Shown in pieces: positions 1 to 7,526 of a DNA stretch of 27,264 nt. Under the pieces are notes generated by a model. It worked only from the letters and a program-made list of their open reading frames with translations, searched no databases and was not told the DNA's origin. Every line of letters starts with the position of its first letter. Within the stretch, counting starts at the first letter, position 1. The stretch spans positions 1-27,264 of the forward strand of contig DATKDU010000126.1 in NCBI GenBank assembly GCA_035512595.1, read 5' to 3'. Source of the stretch: DATKDU01 sp035512595. Lineage in GTDB: Bacteria; Planctomycetota; Planctomycetia; Pirellulales; Pirellulaceae. The position numbers were made by a program, and so were the translations under genes.

Positions 1-108
1 CTGGCCCGCTGGCGGCTGCCGTCGCGGTGGAAACCACACGGCCCGGCGCGCCGAGACTGGATGCCGCCGCCGCCGCACGCGCATCTGACGCTCGTCTTGC
101 GGGAGTGA
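1..108 (+). CDS. 3' end of an unidentified gene (partial)
   Basis: The first forward frame is open from the window edge to a TGA and codes for about 35 residues ending in HLTLVLRE. Almost all third codon positions are G or C, as in the certain genes nearby, and the other two forward frames read as arginine- or alanine-rich low-complexity peptide. This favours a real gene tail, but the piece is too short to assign a family. The gene would have its start outside the window. Confidence 0.3.
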   Translation: MARWRLPSRWKPHGPARRDWMPPPPHAHLTLVLRE

Positions 109-246
109 TGGCCCCGCAACTCGACCCGCGCCGCCTCGACAGCCGCTGTGGGGGAAAGGGGGCCCTGCCGCGTGAGCCGAGCAAATCCCGCTCCGCCGCG
201 CCCATCGCCCACCTCAAGACACCCGAACAGCTACAATTCTGGGCGG

Positions 247-378
247 ATGAATAACACGGGTTCAGATTTGGTCGCACTCCATCGCCAGCTCACGGCGGCC
301 GGGCACGATATCTCCAAGATTCCGCTGGAATACATTGACTTTGAGGACATATCGCTGGGGGGCGTGGCCATTCGGTGA
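247..378 (+). CDS. Doubtful small ORF, 43 aa
   Basis: An ATG preceded at close range by the G-rich run GGGCGG opens a 43-residue frame with an ordinary soluble composition, including a segment PLEYIDFEDIS. No family is recognised. It stops 28 bases before the stop of the convergent amidohydrolase gene. It could be a genuine small protein or the 5' remnant of a broken gene. Codon use is less GC-biased at third positions than in its neighbours, so it may be spurious. Confidence 0.25.
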   Translation: MNNTGSDLVALHRQLTAAGHDISKIPLEYIDFEDISLGGVAIR

Positions 379-406
379 TGCTCGAATTCCCTCAACATCT
401 CGTTTC

Positions 407-1636
407 TCACTCGGCTCGCTTCTGTCGATTGAGCTTCTCCCGCACCCCCGGCACGAGCCGCTGGGCATTCTCGTAATACACCTTCCGCAGCACCTCGTCC
501 GGCAGGCCAATGCCGCAGATGTTCCACAGCCCTTGCGGGGGAAACTCCTTCTCGCTGTAGGGAAAATACTCGTCGTAGGTCTCCAGGAACCGCCAGTAGA
601 GCCGCAGCCGCTCTTCGGGCCACGGGCCGTCGGTGCCGAACAGAATCCGGTCCTGGTGTTGGAGAAAGAAGGCCCGCGCCGTGTACGGCTGCCGCCCTAG
701 CTCGCTGATCCGCGAGGCGATCTCGACGTAAAGGTTCGGATACTTGTCGAGCCACTGGCCGACCGCCTTCAAGTCCTCGGCATTGTTGGCGACGTGCGCG
801 CCGATGAAGTTCGTCCGCGGATGCCTCTCGATGACGCGGTTGAGTGCCGCGAGTAACTCCTCACGCTGCGGAAACCGCTCGCCGTAGAAGCTCCACTCGG
901 GACGGCGGTGCAGTTCTTCCCATCGCTCGTTTTTCTCGTCGATCGGCAGGAAGAAGGCCGCTGGATCGGCCGTATGGATCAGCACAGGAAGCGCCAGCTC
1001 GCCGCATGCCTGCCAGATCGGGTCGAACCGCCGATCGTCGATGGCGATCAGCGACCCGTCGGCATTCTTGTATGCCAGGCCGAACTGCTTGAACAGTTTG
1101 AGCCCTGCCGCGCCGCGCTCCTTGGCGTCGGCCAATTGCACGGCCACGCGGCGGGCAAAGTCCGGCCGGTTGACGTCCCACGTAGCCGGCTCGACTGCCT
1201 TGCCCGCGCCTTGAAAATCGATATTGGCGAAGATGACGAAGCGGTCCGCATACTTGGACAGGTACTCTTGGTGTTCATCGAACTTATCGCCGAGCGTGCC
1301 GTCGAGGCTGACGCAGACGGCCACGTTGTTACGGTCCATGATTTTTACGAACGCGTCCAGTTGCTCCGGCGAATGCCGCAGGCGGACGAAGAAGTGCGCG
1401 TGGACATCAACGACGGGGAATTTTGCCTTCGTCAATGAATGCTGATCCACCTTCAACATCGACTGCGGGCGAAAATTCTCCAGGAGCAGTTGCCGGCCGT
1501 CGCGGCCGTCGAGGGGGAGTTTCAACGGCTCCTGGGCAACGGCTTGAGGCGCTATGACCGCAAGAAAGGCGACTGACAGAACGATCTGCCGGCCGCTTGC
1601 GTAGCGACGCTGGGCAGTCAGCAAGACATTCGACAT
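407..1636 (-). CDS. Exported amidohydrolase-2 family protein
   Basis: A 409-residue metal-dependent hydrolase of the amidohydrolase-related (Amidohydro_2) TIM-barrel family. Residues 1-35 form a Sec signal peptide with a hydrophobic stretch and a cleavage site near AVAQ, so it should act outside the cytoplasm. The metal-binding HxH is at His79 and His81 (VDVHAHF), followed by LPVLIHTADP, a further histidine in IGAHVANN, and the C-terminal aspartate motif LFGTDGP. Families of this type decarboxylate aromatic acids or hydrolyse esters and amides; the substrate cannot be told from the sequence. An upstream in-frame start at 1657 exists, but the ATG at 1636 has CCGGAG at suitable spacing and puts the signal peptide at the N-terminus. 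It is divergent from the kinase gene, with 81 bases between the starts. Confidence 0.85.
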   Translation of the reverse strand: MSNVLLTAQRRYASGRQIVLSVAFLAVIAPQAVAQEPLKLPLDGRDGRQLLLENFRPQSMLKVDQHSLTKAKFPVVDVHAHFFVRLRHSPEQLDAFVKIMDRNNVAVCVSLDGTLGDKFDEHQEYLSKYADRFVIFANIDFQGAGKAVEPATWDVNRPDFARRVAVQLADAKERGAAGLKLFKQFGLAYKNADGSLIAIDDRRFDPIWQACGELALPVLIHTADPAAFFLPIDEKNERWEELHRRPEWSFYGERFPQREELLAALNRVIERHPRTNFIGAHVANNAEDLKAVGQWLDKYPNLYVEIASRISELGRQPYTARAFFLQHQDRILFGTDGPWPEERLRLYWRFLETYDEYFPYSEKEFPPQGLWNICGIGLPDEVLRKVYYENAQRLVPGVREKLNRQKRAE

Positions 1637-1717
1637 GGAGCGGGCTCCGGGGTGCAAGCGTCAAGCGATCCATCTTGTGATACCATACTGAAAAGCACTC
1701 GGCGACCACGCCCATCC
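1637..1717. promoter_or_regulatory. Divergent promoter region
   Basis: This 81-base gap lies between the starts of the amidohydrolase (-) and kinase (+) genes and must hold the promoters of both unless they lie inside the genes. It includes the likely ribosome binding site of the amidohydrolase. No clear -35/-10 pair or operator stands out. Confidence 0.35.
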
Positions 1718-3961
1718 ATGTCTTCCGACTACACCCAGCAGCAATCGCCATCCGACGAGCAGCGCTCCAAGGACTTGAGCCTGGCCAAGACGCGGCCGCC
1801 GACTGAAGTTCCCGGCTACCAGGCGCAAAAATTCCTCGGCGCGGGGGCCTACGGCGAGGTTTGGGCCGGCGTGGACAAAAACACGGGCCGCCAGGTGGCG
1901 ATCAAGTTCTACGCGCATCGCCGCGGCGTCGATTGGTCGCTTCTCTCGCGGGAAGTGGAAAAGCTCGTCTTCCTCTCCGCCGACCGCTACGTCGTGCAGC
2001 TTCTGGAAGTCGGCTGGGAAGCCGAGCCGCCGTACTACGTCATGGAGTATGTCGAGAACGGCTCGCTCGAGGATCTGCTGCGTGCTCACGGGACGTTCAG
2101 CGTCCCGGAAGCCGTCGAAATGTTCCGCGAGATCGCCATCGGCCTCAATCACGCCCACGGCCGCGGCGTCTTGCACTGCGACCTCAAGCCGGCGAATATC
2201 CTCCTCGATCAGGATCACCGCCCGCGGCTGGCCGATTTCGGACAGTCGCGACTGTCGCACGAGCAGCGGCCGGCACTCGGCACGCTGTTTTATATGGCTC
2301 CCGAACAAGCCGATTTGGAAGCGGTTCCGGACGTGCGGTGGGATGTCTACGCCCTGGGAGCGATCTTGTACTGCATGCTCGTCGGCACTCCGCCCCATCG
2401 GGACGACGACAGTGTGCGCAAGATGGAGTCGAATGCCGACCTGGCCGACCGGTTGGCTCGCTACCGGCAGGCGATTCGTTCCGCGCCTCTGCCGGCGGAG
2501 CATCGACGCGTACAGGGGATGGACCGCCACCTGGCCGAATTGATCGACCGCTGCATGGCGCCGGAGCCGGAGGACCGTTTCGACAACGTGCAGGAGGTGC
2601 TGGACGCCTTGGACGCCCGCGACCAGGCCCGCACCCTCCGCCGGATGGCGATCATCGGGCTGGCCGGACCGCTGGCGGTGCTGGTGATCGCCACGCTGTT
2701 CGGTCTGCAAAGCTACGCCAGCGTCCTCAAGCAAACGGAAGAAGAGTACAAAACCCTGGCGGCGGCGAACAACAAGTATGCGGCGCAGCTTGCCGCGGAG
2801 AAGGTGACCAGCGAGATCGGCCGCTACTTCCGGATCATCGAGGAGGAAGCCTCGCGGGCGGAGCTTCATGAGCGGATGACTGCCGCGGCGGCCAGCCCGC
2901 CCCCCGCGCGGCTAGGCGACCGGAGGCTCGATCCCCAGGAGCGCGGGCGGCTCCAGGCCGCTTACCTGGCTGAGGAGCCGGGGCGGCAGCTCTTGGGGTA
3001 TCTCCAACAGAGGCTCGACGTCTATCTCGCAGCCGAACAGAAGGATGAGCGAGCGCCGAAGTTTGACAGCATGTTCGTCACCGACCGCAGAGGGACGCAG
3101 CTTGCCGCGTATTTTTCCGGGGACACGCCCAAAGGGATCGGTCGGAACTATGCTTACCGCTCCTACTTCCACGGTGGCAGCGCCGATCTCGATCCGGCGA
3201 CGCCGCCGGACTCGATCCAGCCAATCACGCATGCGACCCTTTCCGCCGTGTTCCAGAGCACCAGCACGGGCCGTTGGAAGGTCGCGGTCTCCATGCCGCT
3301 CTACGCACAAAAAGAAGACCCGAATACCTTTCTCGGCGTCCTTGTCCTGACGATCAACCTCGGCGATTTCGAGCTGTTTCGCGGCGGCGTGCAGGAGAAC
3401 GACCAAATTGGCGGAGGCGACAGCAAGGCGGTTCTCGTCGATGGCCGCGCCGGACGCACGGGAACTATACTCCAGCATCCGCTGTTCGATGAGATTCGCA
3501 CCCGCGGCGGGAAGCTGCCCCCCGAGTTCGTCGAGCCGAATTACCGCGTCGCCGACCGGGTCTTGTCGTCGTCCACCGGCGAACTGTACGAGGATCCGCT
3601 CGCCCAGCATACCCTGGGACTCCCCTTTCGCGGCCGCTGGATTGCCGCGGCGGCGAATGTCGCCGCGCCGCTGGGGGTCACGCGCGACGGCGGCCAACCC
3701 GCCGATACCGGGCTGGTGGTGCTCGTCCAGTCGAGCTACGACTCGGTCGTCCAGCCCGTGCAGCAACTGGGACGCAACATTCTCGGCCGGTTTGCCCTGA
3801 TGCTGGCGGTCGTGATGCTGATTGGCATGGCCGTGTGGCTGTATACGCTCCGTCATTTCCGCGAGCCGGGTCCTCCCCCGCGCCGGCCTGCGCGGCCGCG
3901 GAGCGATTCCACGCCGCTGCACGGCGCTTCGACACTGGCGGCGCCGGGGAAGGGGGAGTAG
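1718..3961 (+). CDS. Membrane Ser/Thr protein kinase with extracytoplasmic Cache-like sensor
   Basis: A 747-residue transmembrane protein kinase. An N-terminal cytoplasmic Hanks-type kinase domain (about 33-300) shows the glycine loop GAGAYGEVWAG (41-51), the ATP-anchoring Lys63 in VAIKF, the catalytic loop HCDLKPANIL with Asp155, DFG at 173-175 and the APEQA motif. The residue before the catalytic Asp is Cys rather than Arg, making it a non-RD kinase. A first membrane helix (about 309-329) leads to an outside domain of some 350 residues; the stretch near 449-487 (FVTDRRG, then GIGRNYAYRSYF) resembles Cache/PDC ligand sensors. A second helix (about 690-711) is followed by a short proline-rich tail. 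It probably senses a small molecule outside and signals through phosphorylation. An in-frame start at 1652 exists; 1718 is chosen because the extra residues are low in complexity. Confidence 0.9.
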   Translation: MSSDYTQQQSPSDEQRSKDLSLAKTRPPTEVPGYQAQKFLGAGAYGEVWAGVDKNTGRQVAIKFYAHRRGVDWSLLSREVEKLVFLSADRYVVQLLEVGWEAEPPYYVMEYVENGSLEDLLRAHGTFSVPEAVEMFREIAIGLNHAHGRGVLHCDLKPANILLDQDHRPRLADFGQSRLSHEQRPALGTLFYMAPEQADLEAVPDVRWDVYALGAILYCMLVGTPPHRDDDSVRKMESNADLADRLARYRQAIRSAPLPAEHRRVQGMDRHLAELIDRCMAPEPEDRFDNVQEVLDALDARDQARTLRRMAIIGLAGPLAVLVIATLFGLQSYASVLKQTEEEYKTLAAANNKYAAQLAAEKVTSEIGRYFRIIEEEASRAELHERMTAAAASPPPARLGDRRLDPQERGRLQAAYLAEEPGRQLLGYLQQRLDVYLAAEQKDERAPKFDSMFVTDRRGTQLAAYFSGDTPKGIGRNYAYRSYFHGGSADLDPATPPDSIQPITHATLSAVFQSTSTGRWKVAVSMPLYAQKEDPNTFLGVLVLTINLGDFELFRGGVQENDQIGGGDSKAVLVDGRAGRTGTILQHPLFDEIRTRGGKLPPEFVEPNYRVADRVLSSSTGELYEDPLAQHTLGLPFRGRWIAAAANVAAPLGVTRDGGQPADTGLVVLVQSSYDSVVQPVQQLGRNILGRFALMLAVVMLIGMAVWLYTLRHFREPGPPPRRPARPRSDSTPLHGASTLAAPGKGE

Positions 3962-4020
3962 TGCAGAGTGCAGAGTGCAGAGAGACTTTTTACTCTGCGT
4001 TCTGCACTCTGCGTTCTGCA
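3962..4020. repeat. Heptamer repeat hairpin between convergent genes
   Basis: Three tandem copies of TGCAGAG (3962-3982) face four heptamers of the type CTCTGCG/TTCTGCA on the other side (3993-4020), separated by a short T-rich loop (CTTTTTA). The arms can pair, so the RNA of either strand would fold. It starts directly after the kinase stop codon and contains the DUF2459 stop codon, so it might end transcription from both sides. The same heptamer family recurs at 14806-14850 and 20441-20468. Confidence 0.8.
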
Positions 4021-4742
4021 CTTGCCCTCGGCAGCCAGCACAGCACCTGCGGCTTCAGCGGCGTCCAAATGCCGACGGGGATGCCGGCGCGGGCCAAACC
4101 CCGGCCGGTCCACTGGTTGCACGTGTTGAAGCAGTGGTAGCGGCCGGCGGAGACATAAAAACGATCGGCCGGCCCGTACGTGACTTCGCTGGCGCTCGCG
4201 GCACATCCCGAATCGTCGCAGTCCGCCAAGGTACTTTCCACGAAGCGGACCAGCTCCCGATACTGCTCCTTCGTGATGTCCACCGCGTGGGGGAATTGGT
4301 CCGCCGCAGCGGCGGGCAGGTACTCCACGTGCAGCACCGATTCACTCGGCCAGAAGAGAGCGGCGAAGACGCTCGACACCTTCAGATCGGCCCACGTCGG
4401 CGTCTCCACGAAGAACCGCCGGTTCCCCCAGCCGACCGCCACATAAGGCGAGTCGCCCACGCTCGCGGAAAAATGCCGCGGCGGAAAGCGCTCCCGCCAG
4501 TCGATGCCCAACTCGTCATGGACCGTCGGCAGGACGATGTCGGTATGAATCTCATTGCTGCGAATGAAAATCCGCACGCGATCGTCGGCCGGCGGCACTT
4601 GATAGTCGCCGTTGATTGGAATGAACCCAAACAGGAGAAAACCCGCGTAGATGCCGACGAGGCCGCCGACCGCCAGGGCGGTGCGCTTGAGCCAGCGCTT
4701 CGTGAGACGCCAGCGTGTGACGGCGGTAGGTGACGTAGTCAT
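3990..4742 (-). CDS. DUF2459 (TIGR02117) family membrane-anchored protein
   Basis: A 250-residue protein of the DUF2459 family, of unknown function. It has an N-terminal membrane anchor (about 23-42) followed by an extracytoplasmic domain. Family landmarks are the segment IRSNEIHTDIVLP near residue 60, VGWGNRRFF, and the C-terminal YHCFNTCNQWTGRGLARAG. The conserved histidines and the NTCN cysteine look like possible catalytic residues, but this is only a suggestion. The last eleven or so residues (ASAERRVQNAE) are coded by the heptamer repeat, and the stop codon lies in its loop, so the C-terminus appears to have been replaced or extended by a repeat. No convincing ribosome binding site is seen at the chosen ATG. 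The gene is convergent with the kinase gene. Confidence 0.8.
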   Translation of the reverse strand: MTTSPTAVTRWRLTKRWLKRTALAVGGLVGIYAGFLLFGFIPINGDYQVPPADDRVRIFIRSNEIHTDIVLPTVHDELGIDWRERFPPRHFSASVGDSPYVAVGWGNRRFFVETPTWADLKVSSVFAALFWPSESVLHVEYLPAAAADQFPHAVDITKEQYRELVRFVESTLADCDDSGCAASASEVTYGPADRFYVSAGRYHCFNTCNQWTGRGLARAGIPVGIWTPLKPQVLCWLPRASAERRVQNAE

Positions 4743-4820
4743 GCCGAACTTGTGCGGGGCCTGAGAAGTTGATCCCGCCAGCGGAAGATTTATTCCCAGT
4801 TCCGCTCGAATCTGCGGCGA

Positions 4821-5456
4821 TCACTTCAATGCCGCCATCCGCTGGGCAATCTGCTGCTTCAGCTCGGCCGACGCATGGCGGGACGCCATGCGATAGTAAA
4901 TCTTCGCCTGGCCCGGCTTGTTGGCCGCTTCCATCTCCTGGGCCTTGGCGATCAGTTCTGCGGCCCGCTCAGCGCGGGCCCGGTCCTCGGCCGCCTGCTC
5001 GGCACGAATGGCGGCAACGCTCCCCTCCGGCGCACGCTCGCCGCCGGTGCTGCGGCTCAAAACGCCCGCCTTGAGTTCCGCTTCGCTTGGCCGGACTCGC
5101 CGGGCGGCTGCCTCGCTGAGGACGGCTTCGCTCAACTCCTCATGGTCGATGATCGTCGCATGCACGCTCACGCCGCCCGCGCTGGCGCCGCTGGCAATGC
5201 CGCGGCTCCCCCCCAGGGGAGAAAGCCAGGGAGTCTTCGACCAGAATGGCAGGCCGCGGGTGGTCGAGTGGTGGTAGCCGCGGGAAACGCCCCCCAGAGA
5301 AGCGCCGCCGCTATCGGGAACCGAGACGGTCGTCTGGACGGTGAAGAAGCTGAAAGTGGGAAGCTGGACCGTGGTCGGTACGTTGTTTTGAGCGGCAGCA
5401 GATGCCGTCCACACGAGCAGCGTCGATCCAACCGCGGCAGTGATGAGCGTTCGCAT
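4821..5456 (-). CDS. Exported hypothetical protein with a helical C-terminal half
   Basis: A 211-residue protein with a Sec signal peptide (first 23 residues, ending ASAAAQ). The ATG at 5456 is preceded by AGGAG at good spacing, which decides the start over the longer frame beginning at 5507. The middle part is rich in glycine and serine. The C-terminal half, from about residue 120, is alanine- and glutamate-rich and probably helical, ending with a segment like a single TPR-type helix pair (AKIYYRMASRHASAELKQQI). No known family is recognised. The gene lies 78 bases downstream of the DUF2459 start in genome order and is read in the same direction, with the HTH gene upstream. Confidence 0.7.
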   Translation of the reverse strand: MRTLITAAVGSTLLVWTASAAAQNNVPTTVQLPTFSFFTVQTTVSVPDSGGASLGGVSRGYHHSTTRGLPFWSKTPWLSPLGGSRGIASGASAGGVSVHATIIDHEELSEAVLSEAAARRVRPSEAELKAGVLSRSTGGERAPEGSVAAIRAEQAAEDRARAERAAELIAKAQEMEAANKPGQAKIYYRMASRHASAELKQQIAQRMAALK

Positions 5457-5503
5457 GGCGAAGCTCCTAGGTTCCCCTGTGCTGGCATTGTAGCCATTTG
5501 CTC

Positions 5504-5701
5504 TCAAGTCGTCGAGCCGATGCGGCGTTTTAGCCGCCGGTCACGCGAGATATACCCCTTTTCGTAAAGAGCCGTCAGGTCCGTCTGAATGCTCATCGGG
5601 TTGCTGGCGCCAACGCCTTCGCATAACGTCCGAATCGAGGGAGGTTGCTTCAGTTTGCTGATAATCAGCAGGATTTGCTTTTGCCGTTGCGTGAGGGACA
5701 T
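5504..5701 (-). CDS. Minimal LexA-like winged-helix DNA-binding protein
   Basis: A 65-residue protein consisting only of a winged helix-turn-helix. The order of elements matches the LexA N-terminal domain: LTQRQKQILLII, then PPSIRTLCEGVGASNP, then LTALYEKGYISRD. The LexA C-terminal serine peptidase/dimerisation domain is absent, so this cannot be a self-cleaving repressor. It is either a small stand-alone transcription regulator or the remnant of a longer one. ATG at 5701 is the natural start; residues upstream in the same frame (to 5806) look non-coding. It precedes the exported hypothetical gene in the same direction with a gap of 47 bases and could be cotranscribed with it. Confidence 0.65.
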   Translation of the reverse strand: MSLTQRQKQILLIISKLKQPPSIRTLCEGVGASNPMSIQTDLTALYEKGYISRDRRLKRRIGSTT

Positions 5702-6117
5702 GTGGACACTCGCGACTGATTTGGATTCAGGGCGGTGGCCGGAGGTAGGCGAGCGCCAGGAACACCAGAATGAAGCGAACATTATCCCGCGCTGGGGACA
5801 ATTCACAAGATCGCAGCAGATGTCCCCCAGTCTGAGGCACGGACTGGCGGGCGTTTTCCGGCCGCTTACGTCTCTTCGCCGTTTTCCCCAAGTTTGCCGC
5901 CTGGGAAATTTGTAGGGGCACTTCGACCAATTGTCCTGCGGCAGTTGTCGGCCACAGACCGATAACGATTCATCGGACAGCGCCCATGGCGCCTGTGCGT
6001 TACGGCAGGGAAGCTAGCACGGGTACGCAGGCCGCCGAGCCGCGGCGCGGCACTGGGACAGCGGCACGATGAACGGCGCGCGACGGAGCCGCGGCCTACT
6101 GTGAACGGAGAAGCAGG
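5702..6117. other. Intergenic stretch without a convincing gene
   Basis: The 416 bases separate the divergent HTH (-) and WD40 (+) genes. Short ORFs on both strands overlap here but have no recognisable product. The right end holds one REP-like hairpin (6079-6099) and the GGAG ribosome binding site of the WD40 gene. Promoters of both flanking genes should lie here, but none is clear. Confidence 0.6.
6079..6099 (-). repeat. REP-like hairpin, GTAGGC foot and TCC triloop
   Basis: Read on the minus strand: foot GTAGGC, stem CGCGGC, loop TCC, stem GTCGCG (one G-T wobble). It differs at one position from the copy at 25202-25222. It ends 18 bases before the WD40 start codon, so it would sit in that gene's leader RNA. 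Confidence 0.65.
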
Positions 6118-7200
6118 ATGCAAGAGAGCCGACGGACATTTCTGCGCGGGGCTGCATCGGCCTTCGCGCTGGCCACGCTGGCGCATGGCGGCCGGAATGC
6201 AGACGCCGATACTCTTCTCACCGCCGCCACGCTCAACTGGCCGTCGCGGGCACTCAAGCTCGCCGCCGATCCCAATCAGCACAAGCCGCCGGTCGTCACC
6301 GCCCTGCGGATCCACCAGGACGGCCGCTCGCTGGCCACCGCCGGCGACGATCACATCGTCCGCATCTGGAGCATGGCCGACGGTTCGCAACTGCACCGGC
6401 TGGCCAATCACACCGACTGGGTCCGCAGCGTCGATTATTCCCCCGACGGCCAGACGCTAGCCAGTGCCGGCAACGACCGGCGGATCCTGCTGTGGGATCC
6501 GGCCAACGGCGAGCTGCGCGGCGAACTGGCGCAGGCGAAGGAAGCGGTCGCGATCGTCCGCTACAGCCATTCCGGGCAGTCGCTGATTGCGGCCGGGTTT
6601 GAACAGCCGCTGCGGGTCTTTGACACGGCCAGCGGCGAAATCGCGCAGGAGCTGGACGGGACGTGCCGGGACATGCGGGCCGTCGCCTGGTCGCCGGACG
6701 ACCAGACGCTGGCGGCCGGCGGACGCTGCGGAAAAATCCAGCTCTACGACGCCGCCAGCGGCAGCGGCATTCGGGACATCGCCGCCCATCAGCAGCGAAT
6801 CCGCTCGCTCGCCTTTTCCCCCGACGGCGCCTATCTGGCCTCGACCGGCGAAGACCGCACAGTTCACATCGTGCCGCTGTCCCAAGGGGCGGAGGGTTAT
6901 CGCCTGCCGATCCGGCCCGTGAAGTTCATGGCCTTGGCGTTTTACGGGCCGCATCACCTGGCCGCCGCCGGCAGCGATAATCTGATTCGCCTGTGGGACG
7001 TCGCCCAGCAGACCGAAATCGGCATCCTGGCCGGACACACGGGAACGATCGCGGCACTTGACTGCTCGGGGAAGGTGCTGGCCAGCGCCGGCTACGACAC
7101 GATGGTCCGCATCTGGACGATCACGGAGAACCTGGCGGCCGACGGGAAGCCGGTGGAGCGCGTGGGGAGCAAACCGGGGGATGGGACGAAGACGAAGTAA
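6118..7200 (+). CDS. Tat-exported WD40 beta-propeller protein
   Basis: A 360-residue protein. The N-terminus has the twin-arginine signal SRRTFLRG (residues 4-11) followed by a hydrophobic alanine-rich stretch, so export in folded form is likely. The rest consists of about seven WD40 repeats, one roughly every 42 residues, recognised by units such as SPDGQTLASAGNDRRILLWD and VRIWS, closing with ASAGYDTMVRIWT. This should fold as one seven-bladed propeller, usually a protein-binding platform. Such proteins are common in planctomycetes, often of unknown partner. GGAG lies at good spacing upstream of the ATG. It stands alone between a long leader and a hairpin-rich spacer. Confidence 0.85.
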   Translation: MQESRRTFLRGAASAFALATLAHGGRNADADTLLTAATLNWPSRALKLAADPNQHKPPVVTALRIHQDGRSLATAGDDHIVRIWSMADGSQLHRLANHTDWVRSVDYSPDGQTLASAGNDRRILLWDPANGELRGELAQAKEAVAIVRYSHSGQSLIAAGFEQPLRVFDTASGEIAQELDGTCRDMRAVAWSPDDQTLAAGGRCGKIQLYDAASGSGIRDIAAHQQRIRSLAFSPDGAYLASTGEDRTVHIVPLSQGAEGYRLPIRPVKFMALAFYGPHHLAAAGSDNLIRLWDVAQQTEIGILAGHTGTIAALDCSGKVLASAGYDTMVRIWTITENLAADGKPVERVGSKPGDGTKTK

Positions 7201-7260
7201 TGGATTGGCCGACCTGAATCGAAACTCGAATGTCCGAAAAAGCAGTTCCAAATTCAAACT

Positions 7261-7280
7261 CCACCGACCCTGGTCGGTGG
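7261..7280. repeat. Perfect 9-bp hairpin (CCACCGACC), first copy
   Basis: CCACCGACC and its exact complement are separated by only two bases. The stem recurs at 7419-7438 in the opposite orientation, each with an AAATTC-containing flank, so the two bound a segment of about 180 bases. It lies 60 bases after the WD40 stop and may act as a terminator, although no T-run follows. Confidence 0.7.
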
Positions 7281-7343
7281 AAACAAGACTGAGAGGCTAG
7301 TAGCGAGGCAAATCACCCCTCAGCTTTTCCCCTTCCTTTCCCC

Positions 7344-7364
7344 TTCCGCCGCGAAGCGGCGGAA
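7344..7364. repeat. Perfect 9-bp hairpin with GAA triloop
   Basis: TTCCGCCGC, loop GAA, then the exact complement. It lies midway between the two CCACCGACC hairpins, and its triloop geometry is like that of the REP-like elements elsewhere in the window, but it has no GTRG foot. Confidence 0.65.
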
Positions 7365-7418
7365 CGGGAAAGGACGGTCGTTGTGTGTGGGGCGTTTGCT
7401 AGCCGCTCAATCATTGAG

Positions 7419-7438
7419 CCACCGACCAGGGTCGGTGG
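7419..7438. repeat. Perfect 9-bp hairpin (CCACCGACC), second copy
   Basis: Same stem as at 7261-7280, with the loop bases complementary (AG instead of CT), i.e. the element is inverted. It lies in the leader of the large surface protein gene, 89 bases before its GTG start. Confidence 0.7.
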
Positions 7439-7515
7439 TGAATTTGGCGGCCAGCGACCTGCAAGCCGCAGAACGGACGAACGGGGAATCGGGCTGAACG
7501 AACACGAGAGCGCAC

Positions 7516-7520
7516 GGAGG
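7516..7520 (+). promoter_or_regulatory. Ribosome binding site that fixes a GTG start
   Basis: GGAGG lies six bases before GTG at 7527. It decides the start of the surface protein gene against the upstream in-frame extension to 7383, which reads through the hairpin at 7419-7438. Confidence 0.75.
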
Positions 7521-7526
7521 TGCCTT

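Noticed and set aside
27..254. 75-residue plus-strand ORF near the left edge
   Set aside because: Alanine/arginine-rich, with no recognisable features; the alternative frame 1-108 looks more like coding sequence.
1661..2869. 402-codon minus-strand frame opposite the kinase
   Set aside because: The plus strand carries all kinase motifs; the antisense frame is a shadow.
5589..5915. 108-codon plus-strand ORF over the HTH gene start
   Set aside because: It is antisense to the LexA-like HTH protein and has no ribosome binding site or known motifs.
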